Positions 46,434 to 55,753 of a stretch of 64,000 nucleotides of DNA are shown in pieces. How positions within the stretch are numbered: the first letter of the stretch is position 1; each line of letters opens with the position of its first letter. The stretch covers positions 62,001 to 126,000 of the forward strand of contig NZ_AUNB01000040.1 of NCBI RefSeq assembly GCF_000714545.1, given 5' to 3'. The translations under genes were made by a program, and so were the position numbers. A model generated the notes under the pieces. That model did not search any database. It was not told the origin of the DNA and worked only from the letters and a program-made list of their open reading frames with translations. Origin of the DNA: Thioclava indica (lineage in GTDB: Bacteria; Pseudomonadota; Alphaproteobacteria; Rhodobacterales; Rhodobacteraceae).

Positions 46434-47191
46434 CACAGCCTCACAGCAATGCCCGCATCGGCCATGTGTTGTTTGGCCTCGCGGATCGTGAATTCGCCGA
46501 AGTGGAAGATCGAGGCGGCTAGCACGGCGCTCGCCCCGCCTTGCGTCACGCCCTCGACAAGATGATCGAGCGTGCCAACGCCGCCGCTGGCAATCACGGG
46601 CACATCAACCGCATCGGAAATCGCGCGCGTCAGCGGCAAGTTGAAACCGGCGCGCGTGCCGTCGCGATCCATCGAGGTCAACAGGATTTCCCCCGCCCCT
46701 TTAGCCGCGACCGTGCGGGCAAATTCCACCGCGTCGATGCCAGTGGGTTTGCGCCCGCCATGGGTAAAGATCTCCCAGCGGCCCGGCGCGACGGTTTTGG
46801 CATCAATCGCGCAGACGATGCACTGGCTGCCAAAGCGATCTGCTGCCTGCGCGATCACGTCTGGATCGGCCACAGCCGCCGAGTTGAACGAGACCTTATC
46901 CGCCCCCGCCAGCAGGAGCGCGCGCACGTCCTCATGGCTGCGCACGCCGCCGCCCACGGTGAGGGGCATGAAACACTGCTCGGCGGTGCGGGTAACCAGA
47001 TCAAACATCGTACCGCGGTTTTCATGCGTGGCGTGGATGTCGAGGAAACACAGCTCATCCGCGCCCGCTGCGTCATAGGCTTTGGCGGCTTCGACCGGAT
47101 CGCCCGCATCAATCAGATTGACGAAATTCACGCCCTTGACCACGCGCCCGTCGGCCACGTCGAGACAGGGGATGATGCGGGTTTTCAGCAT
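46433..47191 (-). CDS. hisF: imidazole glycerol phosphate synthase subunit HisF
   Basis: A 252-residue TIM barrel beginning [20 protein letters not shown], with catalytic Asp11 in CLDV and Asp near 130 (CAIDAK), and the two phosphate-binding loops GGGVRS and ASGGVG. With HisH it forms IGP and AICAR. AGGAG lies upstream of the ATG at 47191; longer readings have no family match. Confidence 0.97.
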   Translation of the reverse strand: MLKTRIIPCLDVADGRVVKGVNFVNLIDAGDPVEAAKAYDAAGADELCFLDIHATHENRGTMFDLVTRTAEQCFMPLTVGGGVRSHEDVRALLLAGADKVSFNSAAVADPDVIAQAADRFGSQCIVCAIDAKTVAPGRWEIFTHGGRKPTGIDAVEFARTVAAKGAGEILLTSMDRDGTRAGFNLPLTRAISDAVDVPVIASGGVGTLDHLVEGVTQGGASAVLAASIFHFGEFTIREAKQHMADAGIAVRL

Positions 47192-47364
47192 GGTGCGGGG
47201 CTCCTTTGGCGCCTTATTAACCTGCGCTGGCGCAAAGGCAAAGAGGGCTTGGCGCGCGCGCCGTGTCACCATGTCACGGAGAAAGCAGGGAATACCGCGA
47301 TTGGAAGAGTCGCGATTGTGCTATAACATTTACGTGAACGAAACTTCAGAAGGGAGAGACGGTC

Positions 47365-47880
47365 ATGATGATGCGCAAACTTACAATAGCGGCGGCTCTG
47401 GCTTGCATGGCAAGCGGGGCACTGGCGGATGACACCAAGGGCTTTGTCGGGCTGAACTATGTTTTCGGTGCACGCAGTAGCGGTTTTGAGGGCGTTCTCG
47501 GCGCGATGCGCTATGACATTGACGCGGATGGCGACACGAATGGCGCGAAACTGTCACTGCATCTGGGCTTTGGTCAGGGTCCGGTGACGGGCAAGATCAA
47601 ATTGACCGGCCTGACAGGCAATGATGACGTGATGGGCGAACTGGGCATGGGCTATGGCAGTCAGGGCTTCTTTGGCACGGGCGGCCTTTGGGGACAGCAT
47701 TGGAATGTCGGGGGTGACCTCTATTTCAACGGCGACTGGAGTGGCTATGTCGGGTTGCATTCGCTTGAGTTGGATCGACCAGCCAGCGTGTCACCTGTGA
47801 TCACGGAGCCAGACGGCGAAGAGACCGGGGGCGATGACAGCCCTAATGGGTCGTTCGGTGACGACGAAGGTCCCGTCTGA
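47365..47880 (+). CDS. secreted glycine-rich protein, function unknown
   Basis: 171 residues. A signal peptide (about 1-22, cut after GALA) precedes alternating hydrophobic and small residues rich in Gly (GFVGLNYVFGARSSG, GELGMGYGSQGFFGTGG), which suggests beta structure such as a small porin-like or surface protein. The tail is acidic (EETGGDDSPNGS). Three ATG codons in a row start the frame behind GGAGAG. No family is recognised. Divergent from hisF with 173 bases between. Confidence 0.65.
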   Translation: MMMRKLTIAAALACMASGALADDTKGFVGLNYVFGARSSGFEGVLGAMRYDIDADGDTNGAKLSLHLGFGQGPVTGKIKLTGLTGNDDVMGELGMGYGSQGFFGTGGLWGQHWNVGGDLYFNGDWSGYVGLHSLELDRPASVSPVITEPDGEETGGDDSPNGSFGDDEGPV

Positions 47881-47909
47881 GACGGATCAAACTCGCGCAG
47901 GGCGGAGGG

Positions 47910-48497
47910 TCAAGCACCCACCGCCTTGCGCACCATGTCCCAGTAAATATCCTCGACCATCGGGCGGCTTAGCCGTCCGCCTTCGCGAAACCATGTGGTG
48001 ACGCCGGTCAGCATGGCGATGATCGCCATCGTCGCCAGTTTTGTGTCGGGAATTAGGAAGGTGCCCGCCTGCTGGCCCGTCTTGAGAATATCTTCCAGCT
48101 CGGTTTCATAGGCGCGCCGCTGGCTTTCGATCATCGCGAAATTCTCGGGGCCAAGGTTGCGCAATTCCATGTAGCTAAGAAATACCGCATCGGCGCGGCT
48201 GAGGTTAAAGCCGATGTGAAAGCGCACGAATGCCTCAAGCGCCGCCATCGGGCCGGTCCCGCGCGGGGCCTCTGCCCAAGCCGCCAGCAGCTCGTCCATA
48301 TGGGTCTTGAGCAGGTCAAACAGCAGCGCCTCCTTGTCGGGCGTGTAAAGATACAGCGCCCCCGCCTGCACCCCGACCGCCGCCGCGATCTGGCGCATCG
48401 AGACGGCAGCAAAGCCGTGACGAGCGAAAAGCTGCAACGCCTGCTCGCGGATTTTCGGACCGGTAATTTGTGAGTGTGAGCCAGTTTTGCGTGCCAT
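47910..48497 (-). CDS. TetR-family transcriptional regulator
   Basis: 195 residues. An N-terminal TetR helix-turn-helix (about 14-60: ALQLFARHGFAAVSMRQIA, GVQAGALYLYTPDKEALL) is followed by a variable ligand-binding domain. A perfect inverted repeat ACTGAAC-4-GTTCAGT stands 12 bases upstream of its start, which implies autorepression. The ligand is unknown. Divergent from a small lipoprotein gene. Confidence 0.9.
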   Translation of the reverse strand: MARKTGSHSQITGPKIREQALQLFARHGFAAVSMRQIAAAVGVQAGALYLYTPDKEALLFDLLKTHMDELLAAWAEAPRGTGPMAALEAFVRFHIGFNLSRADAVFLSYMELRNLGPENFAMIESQRRAYETELEDILKTGQQAGTFLIPDTKLATMAIIAMLTGVTTWFREGGRLSRPMVEDIYWDMVRKAVGA

Positions 48498-48509
48498 GAG
48501 GCGAAGTTA

Positions 48510-48527
48510 ACTGAACGTCTGTTCAGT
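48510..48527. promoter_or_regulatory. TetR-type operator
   Basis: ACTGAAC, 4-base spacer, GTTCAGT: a perfect 7+7 inverted repeat between the tetR-like start (48497) and the divergent lipoprotein (48610). Spacing and symmetry fit a TetR-dimer site. Confidence 0.75.
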
Positions 48528-48609
48528 ATCAAACCCGAAAGCGCGGAAATCGGCGCTGGTGCTGTGGCGCGATGCGCCATATCTTGGCGACGATCTGACA
48601 GGAAACCCT

Positions 48610-48837
48610 ATGCTGCGCACCCCTGCCCTTCTGACCCTCATCTGCCTGACAGCGGCGTGCGCGGGTGCGCCGGGTGAGTATCCCAAGCTGGTTCCGCTCG
48701 ATAGCTTGCTAAGTAACGAGCCGCTGACCCCCAGTCCCGCCCCCGCGCTTGAGACGCGTGCAGATGCGCTGCGCGCGCGCGCGGACGCGCTACGCCGTGT
48801 CGATGTGGTGGATGAGACCGATCTAGGCGCGCAATAA
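48610..48837 (+). CDS. small lipoprotein, function unknown
   Basis: 75 residues with a lipoprotein signal peptide (lipobox TAAC, Cys17), then a short helical tail containing a repeated ALRARADALRR heptad. AGGAAA lies before the ATG at 48610. It is next to, and divergent from, the TetR gene and may be controlled from the shared operator. No family is recognised. Confidence 0.7.
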   Translation: MLRTPALLTLICLTAACAGAPGEYPKLVPLDSLLSNEPLTPSPAPALETRADALRARADALRRVDVVDETDLGAQ

Positions 48838-48915
48838 GGGCGGCGATGCGCGCCGTTGCACGGGGCGCGCTTTCCCGCTAACAGGGCGCAATTCCGGTTT
48901 TACACGAGGTTTCCC

Positions 48916-50220
48916 ATGTCTGCGCCAGCCCCTAGCGACCAGCCCCTGCGCCTTGGCATTGCGGGTCTTGGCACCGTGGGCATTGGTGTCGTCAAGATTG
49001 TGCAACGCCACGCTGATCAGCTGGCCGCGCGGGCAGGACGCCCTGTCGTGATCACCGCCGTCTCGGCGCGCGATCGCACCAAGAACCGCGATGCGGACCT
49101 GTCCAATTTCGCGTGGGAAAGCGACCCGGTGGCGCTGGCCATGCGCGAGGATGTCGATGTCTTCGTCGAGGTGATGGGCGGGCATGAAGGTCCGGCCAAG
49201 GACGCCACCGAGGCGGCACTGCGCGCGGGCAAAGATGTGGTCACCGCGAACAAGGCATTGCTGGCCCATCACGGGCAGGCGCTGGCGGAACTGGCCGAGG
49301 GTTTGGACCGCGCAATCCGCTTTGAGGCGGCTGTGGCAGGCGGTATTCCCGTCATCAAGGTGCTCACCGAGGGGCTGGCAGGCAACGGCATGCGCCGCGT
49401 GATGGGCGTGATGAACGGCACCTGCAACTACATTCTGACGCGGATGGAAGAAGCCGGTCTGCCCTATGAAACGGTCTTCGAAGAGGCCCGCCAGCTCGGC
49501 TATCTTGAGGCCGATCCAAACCTTGACGTAGGCGGGATCGACGCGGGCCATAAGCTGGCGATCCTCGCCGCGATTGCCTTTGGCACGCAGGTCAGTTTTG
49601 ACAATGTCGTGCTGGAGGGGATCGGGCGGATCTCGATCGACGATATCCGGCGCGCGGGCGATATGGGCTATAAGATCAAGCTGTTGGGTGTCGCGCAGAT
49701 GACCGGGCGCGGGCTGGAACAGCGCATGACGCCCTGTCTTGTGCCGGCTTCCTCACCGCTTGGGCAGTTGACGGGCGGCACCAATATGGTCGTGCTTGAG
49801 GGCGATGCCGTGGGCCAGATCGTGCTGCGCGGCGCGGGGGCGGGCGAAGGCCCGACCGCCAGTGCCGTAATGGGAGATGTGATGGATCTGGCGCGTGGTT
49901 TGCGGCTGTCGACCTTTGGCCAGCCCGCCGCGAAGCTGGTGCAGGCCACCCCAGCCGTCGCCCCGAACCCCGCGCCCTACTACCTGCGCCTGCAACTGGC
50001 CGACAAGCCGGGTGCGCTGGCGAAGGTGGCCGCCATTCTGGGCGAATCGGGCGTGTCGATCAGCCGCTTGCGCCAGTATGGCCATGCCGACACCTCGGCT
50101 CCGGTGCTGATCGTGACGCATAAAACCACGCGCGACGCGATAGATCACGCCATCGCCGCCCTGCCAGCCACCCGCGTCGTCGAAGGCGAGCCGGTCGCGA
50201 TCCGCATCGAAGAGCTGTAA
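48916..50220 (+). CDS. hom: homoserine dehydrogenase
   Basis: 434 residues. An N-terminal NAD(P) domain (GIAGLGTVGIGV), a catalytic domain with GVMNGTCNYILTRM near 173-186 and the acid residues of LEADPNLDVGGIDAGHK, and a C-terminal ACT domain (about 355-430) for threonine feedback control. It reduces aspartate semialdehyde to homoserine. The ATG at 48916 has GAGG upstream. glpX follows after 127 bases. Confidence 0.97.
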   Translation: MSAPAPSDQPLRLGIAGLGTVGIGVVKIVQRHADQLAARAGRPVVITAVSARDRTKNRDADLSNFAWESDPVALAMREDVDVFVEVMGGHEGPAKDATEAALRAGKDVVTANKALLAHHGQALAELAEGLDRAIRFEAAVAGGIPVIKVLTEGLAGNGMRRVMGVMNGTCNYILTRMEEAGLPYETVFEEARQLGYLEADPNLDVGGIDAGHKLAILAAIAFGTQVSFDNVVLEGIGRISIDDIRRAGDMGYKIKLLGVAQMTGRGLEQRMTPCLVPASSPLGQLTGGTNMVVLEGDAVGQIVLRGAGAGEGPTASAVMGDVMDLARGLRLSTFGQPAAKLVQATPAVAPNPAPYYLRLQLADKPGALAKVAAILGESGVSISRLRQYGHADTSAPVLIVTHKTTRDAIDHAIAALPATRVVEGEPVAIRIEEL

Positions 50221-50347
50221 ACCGCCTGAACCCTGCAGAGGCAGCAAACCGGCCCGACCGTTAGCGTTCACAGGGGTTGCCCTTGCGCGCTGGGCGGGGT
50301 TTATCTGTGCGCGGTGGCTATCGCCGAACGGCAAACAGGAAAAGAAC

Positions 50348-51313
50348 ATGACCCCTCCGAGTGATTTCAACGACCGTATGCTTTCGCTGGGCCTTGCCCG
50401 CGTCTCCGAGGCGGCCGCCCATGCTTCGGCAGATTTGATCGGGCGTGGCGATGAAAAAGCAGCCGATCAGGCGGCGGTGAATGCGATGCGTGAACAGCTT
50501 AACAAGCTCGACATCCGCGGCACCGTGGTAATCGGTGAGGGCGAGCGCGACGAAGCCCCGATGCTGTTTATCGGCGAAGAAGTCGGCGCGGGCACCGGCC
50601 CCGAGGTTGATATCGCGCTCGACCCGCTCGAAGGCACGACGCTGACGGCCAAAGACATGCCCAACGCGCTGACCGTGATCGCGATGGCGCCGCGCGGCTC
50701 GCTGCTGCATGCGCCCGACGTGTATATGGAAAAGCTGGCCATCGGGCCGGGCTATGAACAAGACGTTGTCAGCCTCGAGATGAGCCCGACCGAGCGGATC
50801 GAAGCTTTGGCGCGCGCGCAAGGCGTAGAACCCAAGAACATCGCCGTCTGCATCTTGGATCGTCCGCGCCATGAGGACATGATCGCCGAAGTGCGCAGCA
50901 CCGGTGCCAAAATCCGCCTGATTACCGATGGCGATGTGGCCGGTGTGATCCATTGCGCCGAGCCCGATTTCACCGGGATCGACATGTATATGGGGTCTGG
51001 CGGCGCGCCCGAGGGTGTTCTGGCGGCCTCGGCGCTGAAATGCATGGGCGGTCAGATGTGGGGCAAGCTGTTGTTTCGCAACGATGACGAACGGGGCCGC
51101 GCGCGCAAGGCCGGGATCACCGATTTCGACAAGATCTACACGCGCGACGACATGGTGCGCTCGGATGTGATCTTTGCGGCGACGGGCGTGACGGACGGCT
51201 CGATTGTGAAAGGCGTCAAGCGCGAGCCGACCTATATCGAAACCGAAACGATGCTGATGCGCTCGAAAACCGGATCGCTGCGCCGAATGATCTATCGCAA
51301 CCCGGTGCGCTAA
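50348..51313 (+). CDS. glpX: class II fructose-1,6-bisphosphatase
   Basis: 321 residues of the GlpX type: VVIGEGERDEAPML near 60, ALDPLEGTTLTAKD near 90-103 (metal site), ITDGDVAG near 197 and GSGGAPEGVLAA near 219. It converts fructose 1,6-bisphosphate to fructose 6-phosphate in gluconeogenesis. The hom-glpX order is common in Rhodobacterales. A strong terminator follows. Confidence 0.96.
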   Translation: MTPPSDFNDRMLSLGLARVSEAAAHASADLIGRGDEKAADQAAVNAMREQLNKLDIRGTVVIGEGERDEAPMLFIGEEVGAGTGPEVDIALDPLEGTTLTAKDMPNALTVIAMAPRGSLLHAPDVYMEKLAIGPGYEQDVVSLEMSPTERIEALARAQGVEPKNIAVCILDRPRHEDMIAEVRSTGAKIRLITDGDVAGVIHCAEPDFTGIDMYMGSGGAPEGVLAASALKCMGGQMWGKLLFRNDDERGRARKAGITDFDKIYTRDDMVRSDVIFAATGVTDGSIVKGVKREPTYIETETMLMRSKTGSLRRMIYRNPVR

Positions 51314-51333
51314 GGCGCGCCGCTTGCACCGAC

Positions 51334-51361
51334 AAGGGGGGCCACGCGGCCCCCTTTTTTC
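51334..51361 (+). terminator. rho-independent terminator after glpX
   Basis: Stem GGGGGGCC...GGCCCCC with loop ACGC and a six-T tail, 20 bases after the glpX stop. Confidence 0.92.
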
Positions 51362-51370
51362 ATGCCCAAA

Positions 51371-51799
51371 TCAGGCGCTTGCGGCCTCGGCGGCCAGCAG
51401 GCGAATCCGCTCGATCATCGCGCGCAGCCCGTTGGAGCGCTGCGCCGACAGGTGATCGTTCAGCCCCAGCCGCGCCAGTTCGGCCGCTGCATCCACCTCG
51501 CCCACCTGCGTCACGCTGAGACCGGAATACAGCGCATGCAAAATCGCGATCAGCCCCTGCACGATCATCGCATCGCTTTCGCCCTGAAAATCAAACTGCG
51601 CCTGCGGGCCTGTGCCCTCAATACGCGGCAGCAGCCAGACCTGACTGGCACAGCCATGCACCTTGGTCGCTGGCACTTTCACCGCCTCGTCCAGCCCTGG
51701 CAATTCGCGCCCCAGCTCGATCACATGGCGGTAACGGTCCTCCCAGTCGTCGAGAAATTCAAAGGTCTCGGCAATCTCTTCAAACGCTTCGCGGGCCAT
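51371..51799 (-). CDS. sufE: SufE-family cysteine desulfurase sulfur acceptor
   Basis: 142 residues. The active cysteine is Cys50 in KVHGCASQVW, and the SufE core FLDDWEDRYRHVIELG lies near 15-30. It accepts persulfide sulfur from SufS for iron-sulfur cluster assembly. The start at 51799 (MAREAF) has AAGGA upstream. No other suf genes are adjacent. Convergent with glpX. Confidence 0.93.
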   Translation of the reverse strand: MAREAFEEIAETFEFLDDWEDRYRHVIELGRELPGLDEAVKVPATKVHGCASQVWLLPRIEGTGPQAQFDFQGESDAMIVQGLIAILHALYSGLSVTQVGEVDAAAELARLGLNDHLSAQRSNGLRAMIERIRLLAAEAASA

Positions 51800-51922
51800 C
51801 ACGGGGTTCCTTGCATCATCTTGAGGCTCTTGGGTAACGCGCGCAGCCGCCTGCGTCCAGACGCGGCTTTTCAAAAGCTGCGTGATCGGCTACCAGAGGT
51901 CTTGGACAGCTTCGGAGCGACC

Positions 51923-52420
51923 ATGAACAAAGCCCTGATTGCGGCACTTGCCTTGACACTTGCCACCGCTGGCTGCGGCACCATTCGCGGCAGCAAACTC
52001 AACCCGTTCAACTGGTTTGGCAAAAGCCAGCCAGAGACGCAGGCGACGCTCGCGCCCAAGGGCGGCTATCCCGAACAGATCGGCAAGCCCTGGCAACAGC
52101 CGGTCGCGCAGGTGCTTAGCCTGAGCGTGGACAAAGCCCCTACGGGCGCGATTGTCACCGCGATGGGCCTGCCCCCGACTCAAGGCTATTGGCAAACCGA
52201 TCTGGTCGCGCTGAATGATGGCAAACCCGATGCGAATGGCACGATGACCTATCGCTTTATGCTGACCCCGCCCGCAGCAGACAGCCCCGATGCGCGCCGT
52301 GTCTCGACGCAGCAATCGCGCGAAGTGTCGGCAGCGGCGTTTATCAGCAATTTCAAGCTGGCAGGCGTGCGCAAGATCGTGGTTGAGGGTGCGGGTAACG
52401 CGCGCTCGGTGCGTCGCTAA
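51923..52420 (+). CDS. lipoprotein, function unknown
   Basis: 165 residues with a lipoprotein signal (lipobox ATAGC, Cys18), then KLNPFNWFGKS and a beta-rich globular part (about 55-165: VLSLSVDKAPTGAIVTAMGL, GYWQTDLVALNDG). Similar uncharacterised lipoproteins occur in Rhodobacterales. GGAG precedes the ATG at 51923. Divergent from sufE with 123 bases between. Confidence 0.75.
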   Translation: MNKALIAALALTLATAGCGTIRGSKLNPFNWFGKSQPETQATLAPKGGYPEQIGKPWQQPVAQVLSLSVDKAPTGAIVTAMGLPPTQGYWQTDLVALNDGKPDANGTMTYRFMLTPPAADSPDARRVSTQQSREVSAAAFISNFKLAGVRKIVVEGAGNARSVRR

Positions 52421-52446
52421 GCGCACCGTCTAACCATCGCGTTTAA

Positions 52447-52470
52447 GTAGCGCCGATTTTCCGGCGCTAC
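52447..52470. terminator. possible terminator hairpin at the rnd/lipoprotein junction
   Basis: A perfect 9-bp stem GTAGCGCCG...CGGCGCTAC overlapping the rnd stop codon and lying 27 bases after the convergent lipoprotein stop. There is no clear T tract on either side. Confidence 0.45.
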
Positions 52471-53630
52471 AGGTCCACCAATTCGACCGATCCGCTGCGT
52501 GCGGTCAGCCCGACTTCGCCTTTGGCCAGTCGCAGCGCGTCATGGCCAAACACCTCGGCGCGCCAGCCGTGCAAGGCCGCGACGTCGCGTTTGCCCGCAG
52601 CGATCCGGTCCAGATCCGCAGAGCTTGCGATCAATTTGGCCGCGACGCCCGCCTCTTGCGATTTCGCCTTCAGCAGCACGCGCAAAAGATCGGCCAAGGC
52701 GGTATCGACCTGCAATTGCTGGCCCTGATCGGACGGGCGCGGCAGCGAGTCATGCGGCGCCTCTAGCCCCTCTTTCACCGCCGTCATGATCCCTTCGGCG
52801 ATCTCGCCGCGCCGCGCCTCTCGCAGCAGAAGACGCGAGCGGTTGAGATCTTCATGCGAGGCGGGCTTGGTCGAGGCCAGTTCCAATAGCGCATCATCCT
52901 TAAAAATGCGCGAGCGTGGGATGTTGCGGTTTTGCGCATAGCCTTCGCGGAACTGCGCCAACGCGCGCACGATCCCGAGGAACCGGGCCGAACTGGTGCG
53001 GGTTTTAACGCGTTTCCACGCCTCTTCAGGCCGGTTGATATAGGTCTCGGGGTTCAGAAGCACCGCTTCTTCCTCGCGGACCCACGCCTCGCGTCCGGTC
53101 TCTTTCAGCTGCGCTGCGAGGAACTCGTAAATCTGGCGCAAATGCGTAACATCGGCGATGGCATATTTCTTTTGCGCATCCGTCAGCGGGCGGCGCGACC
53201 AATCGGTAAAGCGCGAGGATTTATCCAGCGATTCCTTGGCGATCTTGCGCACCAGCGTCTCATAGCCGACCTGTTCGCCAAAGCCGCAGACCATCGCGGC
53301 GATCTGGGTGTCAAACAGCGGATCGGGAAAGACATTGCCCTCGGTGAAGAAGATCTCAAGATCCTGACGCGCGGCGTGAAACACTTTGACCGTCGCCGTG
53401 TGGCGGAACAGATCGTAAAGCGGCTCAAGTGAGAGATCGTCGGAAAGCGGATCAACCAGAACCGCCTCGCCCTCTTGGCCGTCGTGGTTTGGCAGGGCCA
53501 TCTGCACGAGGCACAGCTTGGACCAATAGGTCCGCTCGCGCAAAAATTCGGTGTCGATGGTAACGTAAGGCTCGGACTTCGCCTTGTCGCAGAATGCCGC
53601 GAGGGCGTCGGTCGTGGTAATGGTCTGCAT
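52467..53630 (-). CDS. rnd: ribonuclease D
   Basis: 387 residues: DEDD 3'-5' exonuclease domain (about 1-175) with TIDTEFLRE, HAARQDLEIFF, and the late YAIADVTHL acid/tyrosine motif, followed by an HRDC domain (about 205-285). It trims tRNA and other stable RNA ends. The ATG at 53630 is used; a TTG five codons earlier is possible. Confidence 0.95.
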   Translation of the reverse strand: MQTITTTDALAAFCDKAKSEPYVTIDTEFLRERTYWSKLCLVQMALPNHDGQEGEAVLVDPLSDDLSLEPLYDLFRHTATVKVFHAARQDLEIFFTEGNVFPDPLFDTQIAAMVCGFGEQVGYETLVRKIAKESLDKSSRFTDWSRRPLTDAQKKYAIADVTHLRQIYEFLAAQLKETGREAWVREEEAVLLNPETYINRPEEAWKRVKTRTSSARFLGIVRALAQFREGYAQNRNIPRSRIFKDDALLELASTKPASHEDLNRSRLLLREARRGEIAEGIMTAVKEGLEAPHDSLPRPSDQGQQLQVDTALADLLRVLLKAKSQEAGVAAKLIASSADLDRIAAGKRDVAALHGWRAEVFGHDALRLAKGEVGLTARSGSVELVDL

Positions 53631-53762
53631 GTCGCGCTTTCGCAAGGGGACGCGGGGTCATCCCGCAGGGTTATCGACCTTTAGCCCCGCGCGCGCGAAA
53701 TGAAAAGCACCGCGGTAAATCGCGTGTCCGGCGTGGCGTGAAAGCCGCGATTGGGTGGCATG

Positions 53763-54350
53763 TTACAGGATCAGCGGCGCGCGATCGCCTTGCGCAAAGC
53801 GGCGCAGCACAGCGGGATAGAGGCGATGTTCCTGCACCAGCACACGCGCGGCCAGCGTGTCGGGCGTGTCATCCGGCGCAATCGCCACCCGCGCCTGGCC
53901 CAAAATCGGGCCGTCATCCAGAACCGGCGTCACTTCATGCACGGTGCAGCCCGCCGCCGTATCGCCCGCCTCAAGTGCGCGGGCATGGGTGTGCAGGCCG
54001 GGATATTTCGGCAAGAGCGAGGGGTGGATATTCAGCATCCGCCCCGCAAACTGGCCCACGAAATCAGGCGTCAGCACGCGCATAAATCCGGCGAGACATA
54101 GAATATCAGGCTGGGCTGCCAAGATCGGTTTCAGCAGCTCTGCCTCAAACGCGGCGCGGTCCTTGCCGTAAGGACGATGATCAATCGCCGCCGTCGCCAC
54201 GCCCATCTGCGCCGCCTTTTGCAGCCCCGCCGCATTTGCATCATTTGACGCCACCAGAACGGCGCGCGCAGGGTGATCGCCGGTCATGCTTTCCACCAGC
54301 TTGATCATGTTCGACCCGCCGCCCGAAATCAGGATGGCGACGCGTTTCAC
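53763..54350 (-). CDS. purN: phosphoribosylglycinamide formyltransferase
   Basis: 195 residues with the formyl-transferase fold: [11 protein letters not shown] at the start, and the catalytic [16 protein letters not shown] near 107-122 and D in [10 protein letters not shown]. Uses 10-formyl-THF in purine synthesis. It starts at a GTG (54350) that overlaps the purM stop in a 4-base GTGA. Confidence 0.96.
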   Translation of the reverse strand: MKRVAILISGGGSNMIKLVESMTGDHPARAVLVASNDANAAGLQKAAQMGVATAAIDHRPYGKDRAAFEAELLKPILAAQPDILCLAGFMRVLTPDFVGQFAGRMLNIHPSLLPKYPGLHTHARALEAGDTAAGCTVHEVTPVLDDGPILGQARVAIAPDDTPDTLAARVLVQEHRLYPAVLRRFAQGDRAPLIL

Positions 54351-55393
54351 AGCAGGTGCCCCGTGTAGGCCACCCCGTCTCCGGCGGTAAGCGTCCCGAT
54401 CCGGCTGACGGTTTCACCCGCCTCCGTCAGCAGTTCAGTGATAGCATCGGCACGCGCGGGATCGACCACGACGATCATCCCGATGCCGCAGTTGAAGGTC
54501 TTGAGCAGTTCGCCCTCGGCCATATCCGCCGTTTTCGCCAGCCAGCCAAAGACCGGCGGCAAATCCCAAGACGACAGATCGATCTGCGCGCCCATGCCCT
54601 CGGGCAGCACGCGCGGCAGGTTTTCCGTCAGCCCGCCGCCGGTGATATGGGCCAGCGCATGCACGCCACCGCTGCGCACCGCGGCAAGCGTTTGCGTCAC
54701 ATACAACCGAGTCGGGGCAAGCAGCGCCGCACCCAGCGTGCCATCGCCAAACGGGCAATCCGCGTCCCAGCCAAGGCCCGACATCTCGACCACTTTGCGC
54801 ACGAAAGAATAGCCGTTGGAATGCACCCCGTTGGAGGCCAGCCCCAACAGCACATCGCCCTCGGCCACGCCTGCGGGCAGATCCGCGCCGCGCTCCATCG
54901 CGCCCACGGCAAAGCCGGCAAGGTCGAAATCGCCCTTTGAATACATCCCCGGCATTTCCGCCGTCTCGCCGCCGATCAGCGCGCAACCCGATTGCGCGCA
55001 GCCCTCAGCGATGCCGTTGATGATCGCCGTGGCCTGATCCAGTTCCAGCTTGCCCGTTGCGAAATAATCGAGGAAAAACAGAGGCTCAGCGCCCTGACAC
55101 ACCAGATCATTGACGCACATCGCCACCAGATCAATGCCGATCGTGTCGACATTTCCGGTATCAATCGCGATGCGCAGCTTGGTGCCCACGCCATCGGTTG
55201 CGCCCACAAGAATCGGGTCGTTATAGCCCGCCGCCTTAAGATCGAACAACGCACCAAAGCCACCCAGCCCCGACATCGTGCCCGCGCGCTGCGTGCGCTT
55301 GGCCGCTGGCTTGATCCGCTCGACCAAAGCATTGCCCGCATCAATATCGACGCCCGCATCGGCATAGGTCAGGCCCGGTTTCTTATCGGTCAT
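54347..55393 (-). CDS. purM: phosphoribosylformylglycinamidine cyclo-ligase
   Basis: 348 residues with the AIRS pattern: [14 protein letters not shown] near the start, [11 protein letters not shown] near 65 and [11 protein letters not shown] near 138-148. It closes the imidazole ring to give AIR. The start at 55393 (MTDKKPG) has GGAGAG upstream. First gene of the purM-purN pair. Confidence 0.97.
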   Translation of the reverse strand: MTDKKPGLTYADAGVDIDAGNALVERIKPAAKRTQRAGTMSGLGGFGALFDLKAAGYNDPILVGATDGVGTKLRIAIDTGNVDTIGIDLVAMCVNDLVCQGAEPLFFLDYFATGKLELDQATAIINGIAEGCAQSGCALIGGETAEMPGMYSKGDFDLAGFAVGAMERGADLPAGVAEGDVLLGLASNGVHSNGYSFVRKVVEMSGLGWDADCPFGDGTLGAALLAPTRLYVTQTLAAVRSGGVHALAHITGGGLTENLPRVLPEGMGAQIDLSSWDLPPVFGWLAKTADMAEGELLKTFNCGIGMIVVVDPARADAITELLTEAGETVSRIGTLTAGDGVAYTGHLL

Positions 55394-55486
55394 GGCGGCG
55401 CTCTCCAACAACGATCAACTGGGGCGCAGCCCTAGCGCAAGACCCCGGGTCAAGCAACGTCTGTTGGCCAAAAGCACGCCAAATTC

Positions 55487-55514
55487 TTGACGTCGCCTGC
55501 GCGCGTGATAGAGG
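55487..55514 (+). promoter_or_regulatory. probable tRNA promoter
   Basis: TTGACG at 55487-55492 as -35, and a weak TAGAGG at 55509-55514 as -10 with a 16-base gap, which places the transcript start a few bases before the tRNA at 55528. Confidence 0.45.
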
Positions 55515-55527
55515 GAGAGGCAATGGT

Positions 55528-55604
55528 GGGCCTGTAGCTCAATTGGTTAGAGCAGGGCGCTCATAACGCCTTGGTTGGGGGTTCGAGTCCCTCCGGGCCT
55601 ACCA
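55528..55604 (+). tRNA. tRNA with CAU anticodon, probably tRNA-Ile2 (lysidine type)
   Basis: 77 bases that fold as a full cloverleaf: acceptor stem GGGCCTG/CGGGCCT with two G-U pairs, D arm with GCTC...GAGC, anticodon loop CTCATAA, T arm GGGGG-TTCGAGT-CCCTC, and encoded CCA. CAU can be initiator Met, elongator Met or Ile2. The D-arm and anticodon-arm wording (GCTCATAACGCC) is nearest to E. coli Ile2, in which TilS converts C34 to lysidine to read AUA. Elongator Met is the alternative; initiator is unlikely because the anticodon stem lacks the three G-C pairs. Confidence 0.88.
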
Positions 55605-55619
55605 GCATTGACAGTTGTC

Positions 55620-55662
55620 ATTCACACCATGTTTTTTCCGCGATTCACACCATCCGTTTTCC
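55620..55662 (+). repeat. direct repeats resembling a transposon end, beside the tRNA
   Basis: Two 20-base copies starting ATTCACACCAT (55620-55639 and 55643-55662, 17 of 20 bases equal) are 23 bases apart. The first is preceded by TGTC. Tandem ~20-bp sites behind a terminal TGTC are the shape of TniA/TnsB-type transposase binding ends, and a tniQ remnant follows at once. The rest of 55605-55753 holds nothing else I can name. Confidence 0.5.
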
Positions 55663-55753
55663 GGCGACGCCCGTCCGAAAACCCAATGACCCTATAAGCT
55701 ATTGTTTTCAATTGAGTTTCTGAAATCGCCGCCAGTGTGAGTTGCGGCAGCCG

